Below are positions 45,477 to 57,200 of a stretch of DNA of 64,000 bases, in pieces. Made by a program: the position numbers and the translations under genes. The DNA comes from Raffaelea ambrosiae. Its lineage: Eukaryota > Ascomycota > Sordariomycetes > Ophiostomatales > Ophiostomataceae. Location: NCBI GenBank assembly GCA_002778195.1, contig PCDI01000006.1:1927950-1991949 (forward strand), read 5' to 3'. The notes under the pieces are model-generated. The model made no database searches and was not told the origin of the DNA. It saw only the letters and a list, made by a program, of their open reading frames with translations. How positions within the stretch are numbered: position 1 is the stretch's first letter; each line of letters starts with the position of its first letter.

Positions 45477-46227
45477 ATGGATCTCAGAGGCCGAGGTCCG
45501 CCTCTGTCCCATGCTGGCTTCTCATCCGGCCAGACCTCGAGACTACGGAAGCGGTCCATGTCGAGATCGTCCCGCACAGCCAACAAGACAGACAAGGACA
45601 GGGACGCGGATCGTCCCACCAGGACATCCAAAGATGGCGCCCAACCGCAGCATCAACAGCAGCAGCAGCAACAACAACAGCAACAACCCATGCTTCTGAG
45701 ACGCATCCGACACGCTGTCAACAGGGTCGTCAACACGAACGAGGGCCCGCCAGAAAAGACCGACAGCGGCGCGGCCGCGCCCCAAAACCCCCCCGGCCCC
45801 AAGGACACCAGAGACACCAGAGACGCCAAAGAGACCACAGCGATCAGCAAGACAGCCGCCAGCGGCGAGAACACGGGCTCGGCAGCCGCGACCGCTGGCA
45901 CCACCAGCATCGCTGGCCGCTCCGTGGACAGCAGCCCAGCAGCTGCTGGGGACAGCACCGCCCAGGCCGAGCCGCCGCCGGCCGAGAAGCAGCAAGCGCC
46001 GCAGACCCAGGCCCGGCACCCAACAGCACAGCCACCGCCCGGCAGCACGCCGCCCGGTCCGGAGCGACCCGCAGACGCCCCGGGCGCGCCCCCCAGCGCG
46101 GCATCCCCCGACGTCCCACGGGGCCTGCTCAGCAGCATCAGGAAGTTGCGCCACACCGACGGCAAGCACCCCACCAAGAGGGCCAGCCAGGAGAGTCCCC
46201 GGACACCCCGTCCGGCAGACGAACCGC

Positions 46228-46266
<39 letters not shown>

Positions 46267-47853
46267 CGTCGTCGTCATCCAAAGCACCGCCACCGCCCAC
46301 CTTCCCAAGGCATCCGCCCCCGCTCATCTCACCACCACCACCACCACCACCACCGGATCCGACGTCCGGCTTGGCGCCGCCACCTTGTTCTTCGCCTCGG
46401 TCTCCCTCTTCGTCGTCCGCCTCGGCTTCGTCCGAGGCCGCCGCCGCCGCCGCCGCCACCGTCCACGCCCTGTCCGCCCAGCTCGCCGCCGCCCACCAGC
46501 AGATCACCGCCCAGGCCGCCGTCCTCCGCGAGAAGGAGGCTGCCCTCCAGGACCGCCAGGCGCTCGTCGAGCGTCTGCGCGTCCGCATCCAGGAGCAGGT
46601 CCCGCTGACGCTGCTGGACGCCAACGGCGTCGTCCCTTCTTTGTTGATGTCGTCGTCGTCGGCGTCGCCGTTGTCGCCTTTGCTTGCGCCTTTGCCGCCT
46701 TTGCCGCCGCCGTCCGGCCTCCTCGGCATCCAGATCCCCGACGGGCCCGTCCGCGTCCGCTGGAAGACTCTCCGCTGGCAGATCCGCCAGTGCGTCGAAG
46801 CGCAGCTGGCCGCCACGCCCGCCACGCCCACCACCGCCACCACCACCACTGGTTCGCTCCCCCCCCCTTCGTTGGGCCCCTTCCTCCGCCGCCTCACCCC
46901 CGACTACGAAGCCTTTCTCCAGTCCCACCTCGGCACCGTCTACCTCGTCGAGGCCGCCGTCTGGGCCGTCCTCGCCGACTCCGTCTTTGCCTCCGACCGC
47001 AACGCCAGCCGCATGTGCTGGGCCGCCCACTGGTCCAACACCCTGTCCAAACTGCGTAAGTTTTTTTTTTCTTTTTTTTTTGTCCTCGCTTCGCTCGCTT
47101 TCTTTTTGTCCTCGCTTTGCTCGCCCGCTCGCCCGCTCGCCCGCTTTCTTGCCCATACATCTAAAACTCTCAGACGACAACTTGCTCTACGATCGCCCCG
47201 ACGACCCGGTCTTCCACCACTGGCGCGCCCACACTGCCGCCCTCGTCCTCGACCAGCTCCAGGCCGACGGCGAACAAGCGTACCACGCTCTCGTCGCGCC
47301 CTATGCCGATGCCGTCGTCCGCCAGCTGGAAGCCGAGGTGGGCACGCTCTTGGGAGAGGGAGGCCGCGGCACAAGTGACGGCGTAGGCATCAACACAGCA
47401 GGCATCCCCGGCATCACCATTTCCGGCGTCTCCGGCGTCGCCGGCGTCGCCGGCCGCAACTATGACACGGACGGTCCTCTGACCCTCCGCCAGCAACTCC
47501 TCCACATCGTCGCCGAGGCCATTGCGCTCGACGCGGACCTCTGCCAGCAGAGAGCCTACTTTTACCTGGCGTACCCGGCCGCCCCGAGCGGGTCCCGGTA
47601 CGGTATGCCGTTTGACCCCAACGAGATGGAGGACATCGATGCAGGAGGCGGGGGTGGCAGCGGCAGTGGCAGTCTGGGGGCGCCGGGTCGTCCCGACGTC
47701 ACGCTGGTGGTGCAGCCGGCCTTGTTCAGGGCCGGCACCTCGCGGGGTACCGGCTACGAGCAAGCTGTGCCCCTGGAGCCGAGCATGGTGTGCCGGAGCG
47801 TGCCGAGTAGCAGCCGGATGCGGCGACTCTGGAGTGGTCTGACGGGACACTGA
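45477..47853 (+). CDS. Uncharacterised fungal protein with polyQ, polyA and coiled coil, two exons
   Basis: Exon 1 is 45477-47055 (donor GTAAGT), the intron 47056-47173, exon 2 47174-47853. The protein is 752 residues, starting MDLRGRGPPLSHAGFSSGQT. An in-frame upstream ATG at 45348 lies in leader-like sequence. Residues 1-330 are disordered, with an 11-Gln tract near 60-70, a basic LLRRIRHAVNRVV segment, a 12-Ala tract and Pro runs. A coiled coil follows (AQLAAAHQQITAQAAVLREK and onward), then an ordered region: VRWKTLRWQIRQCVEAQL, FLRRLTPDYEAFLQSHLGTV, the YLVEAAVWAVLADSVF block and, across the intron, WSNTLSKLHDNLL. The ordered part resembles uncharacterised proteins common in filamentous ascomycetes. 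I cannot assign a function. It is convergent with LDB17. Confidence 0.82.
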
Positions 47854-48446
47854 GGGGAGGAGGGAGTCGGAGGAACGGAATGGAAGTGGATAGACAGTCG
47901 GGAGACGTGTCAGGGTCAAAGACAAGAGTCACCCAAGACCAGAATGGAGGGAGTGGACGACTGGAAAATTAATCATATTATGAGGATCCAAGTGGTGCCT
48001 CTTCTTTGGGAGACCAACAAACATCTTGTGTGCAGAGACAAGTTTGAAGCAAAAAAAAAAGCAAAAGCAAACAAGCGACAAGAAACAGACCAGATGAAAG
48101 AAGAAAAAGAGTGTAACCCCGACCAAAGCAAAATTGTCGTTGTCCTGTTTCCCAACGCCTTGCTGATGATGTCCATGAAGACAGGAAAAAAAACAAAAGG
48201 GAAGGAAAAAAACAAAACAAGCCAAAACCCTCCAAAAAGTCGCAACCTAGTATCCAAGAAAAAAAGAAAAAAAAGACAAAGCGCACCAAAATTCAACATC
48301 CCCCTTTGTATGTCCCGACAATGCGCTTCCTTCTTTGTTCGTCGTTGTCTGGTCGCACAGACGCGCGGGCCGGACAGATACATGTAGGTACCCTCTAGCC
48401 ATGGCAGGCACATGTGTCGGGTAATAGGCAGTTCCCTTCCGAGGGC
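47854..48446. other. Convergent spacer
   Basis: 593 bases between two stop codons; A-rich in the middle (48050-48290). Both 3' UTRs expected, no gene seen. Confidence 0.5.
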
Positions 48447-50804
48447 TCAGTTCGCCAGCGGCTTGACGCGCCCGCCACGCCGCGGTGGCGGCGCTTTCGG
48501 CGGCATCTTCTTGATCCCCGAAAGGCTCACGTTGACCGCTCCCGTCCCGTCCACCGGCACGCCCGCGGCCGTCGTGTCGCCCACCCCGCTGCCCGACGCC
48601 GGCTCCTGCGGCGCCTTCATCGGCACGCCGTGCCGGTGCTTCGGCACCGCGGGCAGCACCCGTTTCGGCTTCGGCTTCAGCTGGCGCTTGATCTCCGGCG
48701 GCGTGGGCGAGGGGGGCAGCGCCACACTGTTGGACCGGATGCCGGCCGGCTCCACCACTCTGGGCACAGACTGGCTGCGGTCCATCGTGGGCCGGGCCTT
48801 GGTCCACCTGTCGTCCTTGTCCTCGTCCTCGTCTTCGCCGGACGTAATCGTCGAGTCCGACAAGTCGTGGGGGACGGGACCGGGGTGGCTGTTCTTGTGT
48901 TGCAGCTCGTTTTCCTTGTCCTGCCGTTCTTGCTGTGCCTGCTCTTCTTGTCGCTGCTGCTGCTCGGCCTTGCGACTCGGCGTCTTCACGCCCGGCTTCT
49001 CCTTGACCGCCGCCACATCCAGCACGCTCTCGCAGCTATCGCCGTGCTCCTGCGACAGACTTATGCCCAAAAACTTGTTGAAGACGTGCTCCTGGCGGCC
49101 GCCCCGGCGGTGGCGACGATGGTGCGGGCCGTCGTCGTCGTTGTCGCTGTCGTCGTCGTATCCCTCGCTGCCCCATTCCTCCTCTTCTTCCTCGCCGTTG
49201 TGGTCGGCGGCCGCCACGGCGGCGGCCGCCGCCTGCAGTGGCGGCAGAGTCGTGGTTGTGCTGCTGCTCAGCAACAGGCCGCTGCTCGACATGCTGGTGG
49301 GTGCTGTGCCGACGCTCACACCGGTCGCGTTGGTGCTCGCCGTCCCCGACGTGCCCGACGTCCCGATGGTGCCCGTCGGACTAGACGGGGAGGCCGGCGT
49401 GGACTCGGGCGGCGGTGTGGGCGCGGCGGTCAGCCACTCGACGTTGGACACGCGGTCGACCAGGCGCAGGGTGGTCTCGTCGGCGGGCGCAAAGTGGAAG
49501 GCGGCCGCACTGCCGGCGCCGCCGCCGCTGAGGCTGCCGAGCACGCGCAGGATCTCGCCGCGCTTGTAGTGGGGCGGCTGGTTGAGCTGGGTGTGGGCGA
49601 GCAGCGGGTAGAGCACGCGCAGGTAGGTGTGCCGCAGGGACATCGACTCGTTGGGCAGGTCGAGCAGGTTGCGGATGATGACGTCGAGCAGCACGCGCAG
49701 GTCGTTGGTGTAGAAGTACTCGTAGGTGGCCTTGGTGGTGAAGAGCAGGTACAGCAGCTTGAGGATGAGCAGCTGCAGCGACGTTTCGGTCTCGCGGTTC
49801 AGCAGCAGGATAATGTTCTCGCCAAAGGTGCGGTACGACGCGCCGTCGAGGCTGAGGACCTTGATCACGCGGTTGGTGACGGGCGTCGTCGGCGACATCG
49901 GGTCCACGGCGGCCGTGGTCGCGGCGACCATGTACTGTTCGTTGAGGACGAGCTGTGGGCGTGTGTTAGTTTCTTGGCTCCGTGGTGCTCTTCTTGGTAG
50001 AATCCTCCTGGTTTTCGGGATGCCCGCCATGTTTGGTCTGGATATCCACCTCCTCTGCCTGCTGTTTTTTCCCATGTCTCGTCCATTGCCCATTGCCCAT
50101 TGCCCATTGCCCTTGCCAGCCCAAGTTCTCTCCCCTCTTCTCACTCACCAATACGCGAATCACCGGATAGTGGTAGGGGTCGTCCATCTCGTCGGCGGCG
50201 GTCTCGACCGTCTGGAACATGTACATGATGAAGCCGTCGTCCACGTGCAGCAGGTCGGCCAGGCGCACGCGCTCGATGCGCGACATCTCGTACATGAGCT
50301 CCAGCAGCAGCCGGTGCAGCCGCCGGTCGTCGTCGCGCCGGCTCTTGATCAGGTCCACCAGCCGCGAAAAGCAGCCCGCGTCGATCATGCGCTGGAAGAC
50401 GGCCTCGTCGGACCGCCCGTCCAGCAGCAGCATGTTGGCAATGACGTGCAGCGCCCGGCTGTCGTCCTCCTGCAGCAGGCTGTAGATGATCTGTGTGCGC
50501 ACATAGTCGCCGTGGGCGGCAAAGATGGGGCTCGTCAGCAGCTTCTGCGAGCAGCGCGCAATGTCGATCTCGCTGGCCAGGAACAGCTCGTCGCGGCTGC
50601 TGGAGACGAGGTCCAGCCAGGCGCGCAGGCTGTCGTCGATGCGCTCGTGGGTTGCACACGGGGTGCTGACGGCACCGGCGAGATCTACAAGACGATTGGT
50701 TAGCGTTCCAGACCTCCCAGCAGACCTGCTAGACCTCCCAAGGACCTTCCAGGGGCCTGCTCACCCTCCCAGAACTGCTCGCCATCCTCGTCAAATCTCT
50801 CCAT
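48447..50804 (-). CDS. LDB17: Ldb17/SPIN90 (Dip1-type) endocytosis protein, three exons
   Basis: Exon 1 is 50804-50765 (13 codons, MERFDEDGEQFWE), exon 2 is 50684-50149 and exon 3 is 49952-48447. The protein is 693 residues. Introns are 80 and 196 bases; the second has an ACTAAC branch point and a 7-base repeat. Residues ~14-340 form a helical leucine-rich region typical of the SPIN90/Ldb17 domain: LRAWLDLVSSSRDELFLASE, LLQEDDSRALHVIANMLLL, GENIILLLNRETETSLQLLI and LDLPNESMSLRHTYLRVLYP. The C-terminal half is acidic and disordered and ends in proline-rich SH3 ligands (KPKRVLPAVPK, MPPKAPPPRRGG). Yeast Ldb17 and fission yeast Dip1 regulate Arp2/3-driven actin at endocytic patches; Dip1 activates Arp2/3 to seed linear filaments. 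The start and the first intron fit the family's conserved N-terminus. Confidence 0.92.
50083..50113 (-). repeat. 7-bp repeat in the LDB17 second intron
   Basis: Four or more copies of CCCATTG (plus strand), that is CAATGGG on the coding strand, in the 5' half of the 196-base intron. It is non-coding. Confidence 0.9.
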
Positions 50805-51567
50805 AGTCGCTCGCGCACGCGGAAGTTGTCAAAGTCCCCGGTCGGCCCCGATTCATCATAGAAGGACGGCGAAGTTGTCAACGCAAAAACAAGGCAGGCG
50901 AATGTCGAATGGGCGATCGCAGGCGACCCAGAACGGGATCAGGTCACAGATGTTGTTGTGATGGAATCAGCGCCCTTTTTTTTTTGGGTTTGTTTTGGCT
51001 CCTCCTCGGCCGAAAGCCGGAAGAACGAGTTGGCGCGGGCTGCGCAGCTCCTTCTCACGTACAGATGTCAGACAACAGGGAGCCACAAAAGACGCTCAAA
51101 AGAGAAACTTGCCAGGCTCGCTCGGTGTCTCGTGGTTGCGCAACGGCCCTGGTGGTTTGTGTCGCCCAGTGGAAAGGGAAAATAAAACCGTCGTCGTTCT
51201 TTGGCGTGATGGCCCCAAAAACCCTCCCAAACCAGGCCACACGCCACCACAAAGAGAAGGCGCCTCCCTGTTTCGCCCACTGCGCCCCGCGCTGGCTGTG
51301 CACGTGCCACGTCCCGATAATAGGCGTATCGCTCCCAGAAAGCACTTTGGCCGGAGGACCGTCTCTGTGGTCAGCTGACCTGCAACATAGCCCAATGTGA
51401 GCACTGTTCTCGCGCGCCCTTTTGCATTGTACAAACTGCCACGTTCTTGTTCCCTGCTTTCTTGTGCCAGGCTAACGTCAGATAGAAGCCGCAGCACATT
51501 CCTGCAAGGCGTTCCCGAGTATGCTTTGTGTCGGATCGCCCGTCCTTTAGCGTGCTTGGTGTGCTCG

Positions 51568-51621
51568 AGTTTGACCAGTTTGGCCAGTTTGGCCAGTTTG
51601 ACCAGTTTGACCAATGTGACC
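51568..51621. repeat. 9-bp phased TTGACC/TTGGCC repeat (x6)
   Basis: Units AGTTTGACC, AGTTTGGCC, AGTTTGGCC, AGTTTGACC, AGTTTGACC and a diverged AATGTGACC follow directly on each other, in the LDB17/galactanase spacer. Confidence 0.9.
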
Positions 51622-52245
51622 AAACAGAAGGACAAAGAACCAGCCAAAAACCGTTGCTGTGTTGCCTGGCCGAGGCTGACACACAATGCCAGCGAGCCGC
51701 CTGCTGTCGATCTTCCAAATCCTGTTTCACTCTGAGAAGACGGGCCAAAATAGCACGAAACACTTCAAGCCAAAATCTGGGCACGTAGTGTCGCCTTGCT
51801 GGAACGAGGCTGGCTTTACCCCCCTGGCTGGCATTCCAGGGCAGCCTGGCTGTCTTGATTTCACGTAGCCAACTGTACCGATGGAAAGATACAGCCATTT
51901 TCGGACAGCTTGCACCGACCCAGTGGACCCCAGCCTGGTGGTGTTTCGCTTGTCCCATGGTAAAGTGCCCGTCGACCAGTGTTGGTGATTTTGCCCCCCG
52001 GACGGATAGATCTAGAGATCTAGATATTCGAGTGGAGATTTCTATTTTCTGGCGCTTCCTCACGATCGAGTTGAGGGGTGAGAAAACGTTCAGAAGAAAA
52101 GCACATCATTGCGCTGAGTCCGGACTGGGTGTAAGCTCTAGCCATGAGGGCTAAAGTCAATATCAACATATTAAATTTCCGCCAAATTGAAAAAGACTTG
52201 GCCAATTTCACCAGGTTGGCCTGCGGGAAAATTCAGGTTGTTTTG

Positions 52246-52246
<1 letters not shown>

Positions 52247-52313
<67 letters not shown>
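52247..52313. repeat. Poly-T tract (67)
   Basis: 67 consecutive T, about 130 bases upstream of the galactanase start. On the minus strand it is a long poly-A, which could be the tail of a retroposed element or a simple homopolymer; no element body is recognisable beside it. Confidence 0.92.
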
Positions 52314-52315
<2 letters not shown>

Positions 52316-52440
52316 AATGGTTAATATGGCCTTGTATTTGCTGCTGCAAATATTTATGGCTCAAATGTTGATCTCGTGGAGATCTTGCCATCTAGGTTTG
52401 CATAGAGATTGTTCTGATTAGTTACACAACATCTTCAGCT

Positions 52441-54219
52441 ATGCATCATCTTTGGCCGGCGTGTCACCTAATGTCGATCGTCTTGGCTGGTCTGCTACCC
52501 ACCGCTCATGCAGTCCTGCAGATCGTGCCCGGCGCAACTTGGACAGCGGTGAGTGTGGAGAAACACAAAGAACGAACAGACAATGGCCAACACTGAAGAG
52601 GAAAAAGAAAGACAAAGGACGCACAAACGGCGAAACAAAGCGGGTTCCCTGCATTTCCATGCTTCCATCCATACCGTGTATCCATACTTTGTATCCTTGT
52701 GCATCCATGCATAACGCTACTGTCGCTATCCGTCTGAAGCTAGATGCTGATTATGGGGGGCATGAATGGCCATTTCCATGTATGAGCAGGACAACGGCGC
52801 CCATCTACAAGCACATGGCGCGGGCGTGATCCAGGTCAACGGCACCTTCTATCTCATCGGCGAAGACAAGACCGGCGGCTCGGCCTTCCAGAATGTCAAC
52901 TGCTACTCGTCCGCAGACCTGGTGCAATGGCACTACGAGGGTGCCCTGCTGTCGCGAACGAGCACGGCCGGCGACCTGGGCCCGAACCGGGTCATCGAAC
53001 GGCCCAAGGTGATCTACAACGACCAGACCAAGAAGTACGTGCTGTGGATGCACGTGGACAGCAGCAACTACGGCGAGGCCAAGGTGGGCGTGGCTACGGG
53101 GGATGCAGTCTGCGGAAAGTACAGTATGTGGAGGTTCTTCGCCCCCTCCCCCCCCTCCCCCATGCGGTCTCCCAACGGATCCAAGAAGAGTCATCCACTC
53201 ACAGCCTGCAGCGTACCTCCGCAGCTTCCGGCCGCTCTCGTTCCAGAGCCGCGACATGGGCCTGTTCAAGGACGACGACGGCACGGCCTACCTCCTCTCG
53301 GAAGATGTACGTTAATACGCACACACACACACATATATCTATATACATATGCTGACTCGTGCCGACATCACAGCGCCAAAATGGCCTCCGCATCATCCAG
53401 CTGACCGACGACTACCTCGACGTCCGCACGTCGACCTACCTCTGGCCCGACCGCATCGAGGCGCCCGCCCTGCTCAAGCACCGCGGCCGCTACTACATGT
53501 TTGGCAGCCACCTGTCCGGCTGGGACCCCAACGACAACGTCGTCAGCTCGTCGGCCAGCCTGCGCACCGGCTGGACGGCCTGGGCCACCTTTGCCGACAA
53601 GGGCTCCAAGACGTACGCGTCGCAGACCAACTACGTGCTGGCCTACAACGGCAACAATAACAACAACAACGACACCACCCCCGTCTACATGGGTGACCGC
53701 TGGGTCTCGTCGAATCTCATGAGCAGCACCTACGTGTGGCTGCCCCTGCAGATCGACGGCACCCGCGTCACCATGAAGAACCGCGCCGCTTGGAACCCCC
53801 GCGACCCCGACCCCGACCCAGCCGAGACCGCCTACACGGCGACCAGCGGCACGTTTGGCGGCCGCGCCCGCACGGTCAGCTGCTCGGCCTGTGTGGGCGG
53901 CCAGGCGGCGGGCTACATCGGCGGGCCCGACAAAGGGAGCATAACCGTCAGCGGTATCAGAGGCGGGGGCGAACCCACCACACTGATTATCCACTATTCG
54001 GTGTCGGAGGCCAAGGGCCGGATGGGCAGCGTGGCGGTCAACGGCGGACGGCCGGTGCCGGTGCAGTTCCTGCCCGGGACGGGGTCCAGCAGCACGGGCA
54101 ACAGTGTGGTGACGGTGGCGTTGCGGCCGGGGACGAACAACACGGTCGAGATCGGCGGTGCCGGCGCCGCTGGCAGCAGCTGGGGGCCGGACGTGGATCG
54201 GATCTTGGTGCCAAACTGA
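52441..54219 (+). CDS. Secreted exo-beta-1,3-galactanase, GH43 with CBM35-like domain, four exons
   Basis: Exons are 52441-52548, 52790-53123, 53212-53306 and 53374-54219; introns 241, 88 and 67 bases; 460 residues. A signal peptide ends near residue 24 (SIVLAGLLPTAHA). The GH43 beta-propeller follows: HLQAHGAGVIQVNGTFYLIG, VNCYSSADLVQWHYEG, then IERPKVIYN (Glu106), DRIEAPALL (Glu208) and YASQTNYVL (Gln263). These match the Glu modulator, Glu acid and unusual Gln base of the structurally known Phanerochaete exo-beta-1,3-galactanase (GH43 subfamily 24). The C-terminal ~140 residues resemble a CBM35 beta-sandwich (AGYIGGPDKGSITVSGI, then IIHYSVSEAKGRMGSVAVNG). The enzyme releases galactose from the beta-1,3-galactan backbone of plant arabinogalactan proteins, bypassing side chains. 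It is secreted and has no cluster partners here. Confidence 0.9.
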
Positions 54220-57200
54220 GAATGGACGATGCAAGGAGAGGGGGAAAAGAAAAAGGAAGGGGGGGGGAAGAGAGTTTGACAGGGAACGAAGGGATCGAAC
54301 GGAGAAATCGAAGTGAGGGACCGACGTGAAGGATCAAAGTGGTTGAACAAAGGAATCCCGCGAGCCAAAGGAATGGAACAAAGAAATCAAAGTGAGGGGA
54401 GACGCCAAAGGGGGGGCGAGACGCGATATTGGGATCTGCCATGTGGTTTGAGGCGTTGGTGGTGTTGGACCATGGTTCTCTGCAAGGGGGGGGGGCATTT
54501 CTGCTAGCCTGACGTGCTTGCTGAGCCTCGTTGCAGTATCACAGAGAAAAAGGTCCCACGGGCGTGGTTGACCGCAATTGACCGCCAATTGACCGCCGAG
54601 TGTCACCTCCCCTTTCTGGGCCGTCGCCCTCTGACAAGCCGTGCTCCCCTTCACCTTGGTATGGGGAAGCTGCTGAAATGGTCCTGCCCTACTCGTAGTT
54701 ACGAGTACATACATAGTAGTACACTGTGACTGCGAGCAGCTTTGGCAAGGTAGCAGTCGCAACCACGCCAGTTGACGAACCGGGCAAATGAATTCGGAAA
54801 AAAAAAAAAAGGGCACATGAACCCCCCAAGAGGGCTGCTTTGCATATCACACCGTATTATGCACATAGCATTATGGGTAGGCTACTCTCGCGTGCACACC
54901 GTAAGATTGGGATGCTTCTACCACTTGTATGCGCATGACGGCCGGGAAGATCCAGTCCTTTTTCAAGCCAGGGAGGAGAACTGCCGCCCTGCCTAGATGT
55001 TGGTTGGCCTGCGAGTAAGATACCTCTCCCCTGAGAGCGTGCAGGCCAGAGCGGCTCGCACATAGCAAGAGAGAGATTGTTGCACGTTCCTCTTGCCTTT
55101 TTTTTTCCCTCTCTCTTTTCCTCGTGGTCTGCTGTTTTCTTCCCCCTGTCCAAGGTCCACTTTCGCTTGCTGCCCCCCCCCCCTGGTCCGAACGATCGCC
55201 CATCATCTATGACGTCCCTCTGCGTAGAGGGGCCCCTCTCATTAGTCTTGATCGGTAGAAAGTCTATTGATAGAGACGGTGAGTCGTGGCGAGAACCGAC
55301 ATGGCACTGTTACGTATCGCAACACATCATCATCAGACGCTCCTCCAAGGGGGGGGGCCAACAATGGTCATGACAATCTTGAGACGGAAACGACCTTGCT
55401 TCAGATGACAGGAGGTCAACAGGAGGGTCAACCGGAGAGGCGACATTGAGGGGGGCAGAGGGGCCGGCGACACGAGGGGGAAGGGAAGACAGGGTCGCAC
55501 TCTCGCAACTCTGGGGGACCGTCTCGGAGCTTGCGCCGTTCTCGTCCGTCTGTTGGACGGGTGGCAGGACCATTCCCCTTTTTTTCTTCTTCTTTCTCCC
55601 AACGCGGTGGTCCTTTGGGCCGTCTGACCCGCTCGTGCAGCACGATGTGATTGCATCTGGCTCGTAAACAGAAACACAGAGGGGATTTGGCAGAGTTCCA
55701 TAGAGCATCTCCAACTATGAATGCCGTCCTTTTGTGTTATACGGCACGGACGGGCGCACAGGCAGCGTGGCCTCTGCCAGGCACCAGGCATATCCAAGCA
55801 CCCAGTGCTACGCCAGTCGACACCCTTCCTGCTGACCCTATGCCCCCATCTGTGCATCCTTCTCTCGGGAACCATGGCGTCCGTGGTCCATGGCTTGCTC
55901 ATGGACCGGGCTTTCTGGCAGCCGCGGCCTCTTTCGGAACAAATGCGGCTATATCTTATCTCTGCTATGCTTGTGCTTTTTGTCTTTTTTGTCTTTTTTG
56001 TCTTTTTGGGGTCCTTCCTTGTTTACGACCTCCCGCAAATGGGAGGGATCCGGGATCACGCACATCCTTTTCCTCACCCCCCTCTTGAAGCCCCCCACGG
56101 TTCCATTGTCTGGGTGATGATCTCCTTTGCCTTACACAGGGACCATCACGAATGCCATTGGCTGCTGTTCTGTCTGGATGTCTCTCTCTTGCGTCTTACC
56201 CCCCCCTCCTCCTTTCTTGGCTGGTGTTTCATCGCTGTCGAGAAGGAGCACCCTGTTCTGTATCAGAACTGGACAACTGCAACGCTGGTTGTGGCGAAGA
56301 AACCCTCTGGGAAGGATTGGCCCCTTCTCCGCAATTTTTTTTTTCTGGTTGTCGCGGCCCTGCTTCTCGTACTCTTTTCTCTCCCCATTCCCTTTCATTG
56401 CTTTCTTTCGTGTTGCCTTTCTCTGCGATTCCCTTTCTCTCTTCTTTTCTTTTTTAGCCGGGGACCGCCAGGGGTATGCCGTGCTGGCTGGCACGTATTC
56501 CTTTTGGCAGGTGCAGTTCGTCCGATTCTGTGCATTGTTTGGTTGCTCGCCAGAAGGATTTTGGGTCCACCGTTATTTGCCTCTTTTTCTTGGTCCCTTT
56601 GTACGTACTATGTACTATGTACGAGTCCCTTGTGTTGGACCATTCGTACCTTTTCGTTTCGTTTCTTTTTCGTTTCTTTTGGGTCCCTTTTTTGTCTCGC
56701 GAAAGCATTGATTTGTCCTGTTTCGTTTTGTTTGACAATTGCTTTTTATTGTTCTTCATCGCATCCGAGCGCGCTTGTGCTTCGCTGCCTTGATTACCCT
56801 TGTCACCTCGTATCGTAGCTAAAAATAACAAGAAAAAAAAATCAATGAAAGCCTTGTGTTCATTTCGGCATAGATCTTTTCTGCGCCTCCTACCCCCTGC
56901 TATCTCGGAAAGACCAAGCTCCATATCCTGACATGGCCTGGCCACGATCCCTCGCTCTCACCTCGGCTTCACCTCGCCGTGCATGTACGAGCACTTGCCT
57001 GCCACCCCGGACACTCACACTTCCAGGCGTCCGCCGATCTGTGGCAGGCGCGGCGGGTGCTCCTTTCCATTGCATCGGCTAATATGGGTGCCTCTCCTTG
57101 CTCATTTTTGCGCATCGCATCCGACTCCCCCAACACTCCTCTCCATCCCGGGGACGAAAAAAAAGTTCCAACAGACGCACACCAGATGCACTTCGCTCGC

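Larger units (their letters stand above)
50805..52440. other. Divergent promoter region LDB17/galactanase (1.6 kb)
   Basis: This region holds a 9-bp phased TTGACC array at 51568 and a 67-T homopolymer at 52247. The half nearer to the galactanase gene is distinctly AT-richer than the rest of the window, with TTTCCGCC and AGATCTAG repeats. No gene supported. Confidence 0.55.

Noticed and set aside
55721..56818. 365-codon hydrophobic plus-strand frame
   Set aside because: It comes from T-rich sequence (Phe/Leu/Ser bias), has overlapping frames of similar length, and lacks organised membrane spans or motifs.
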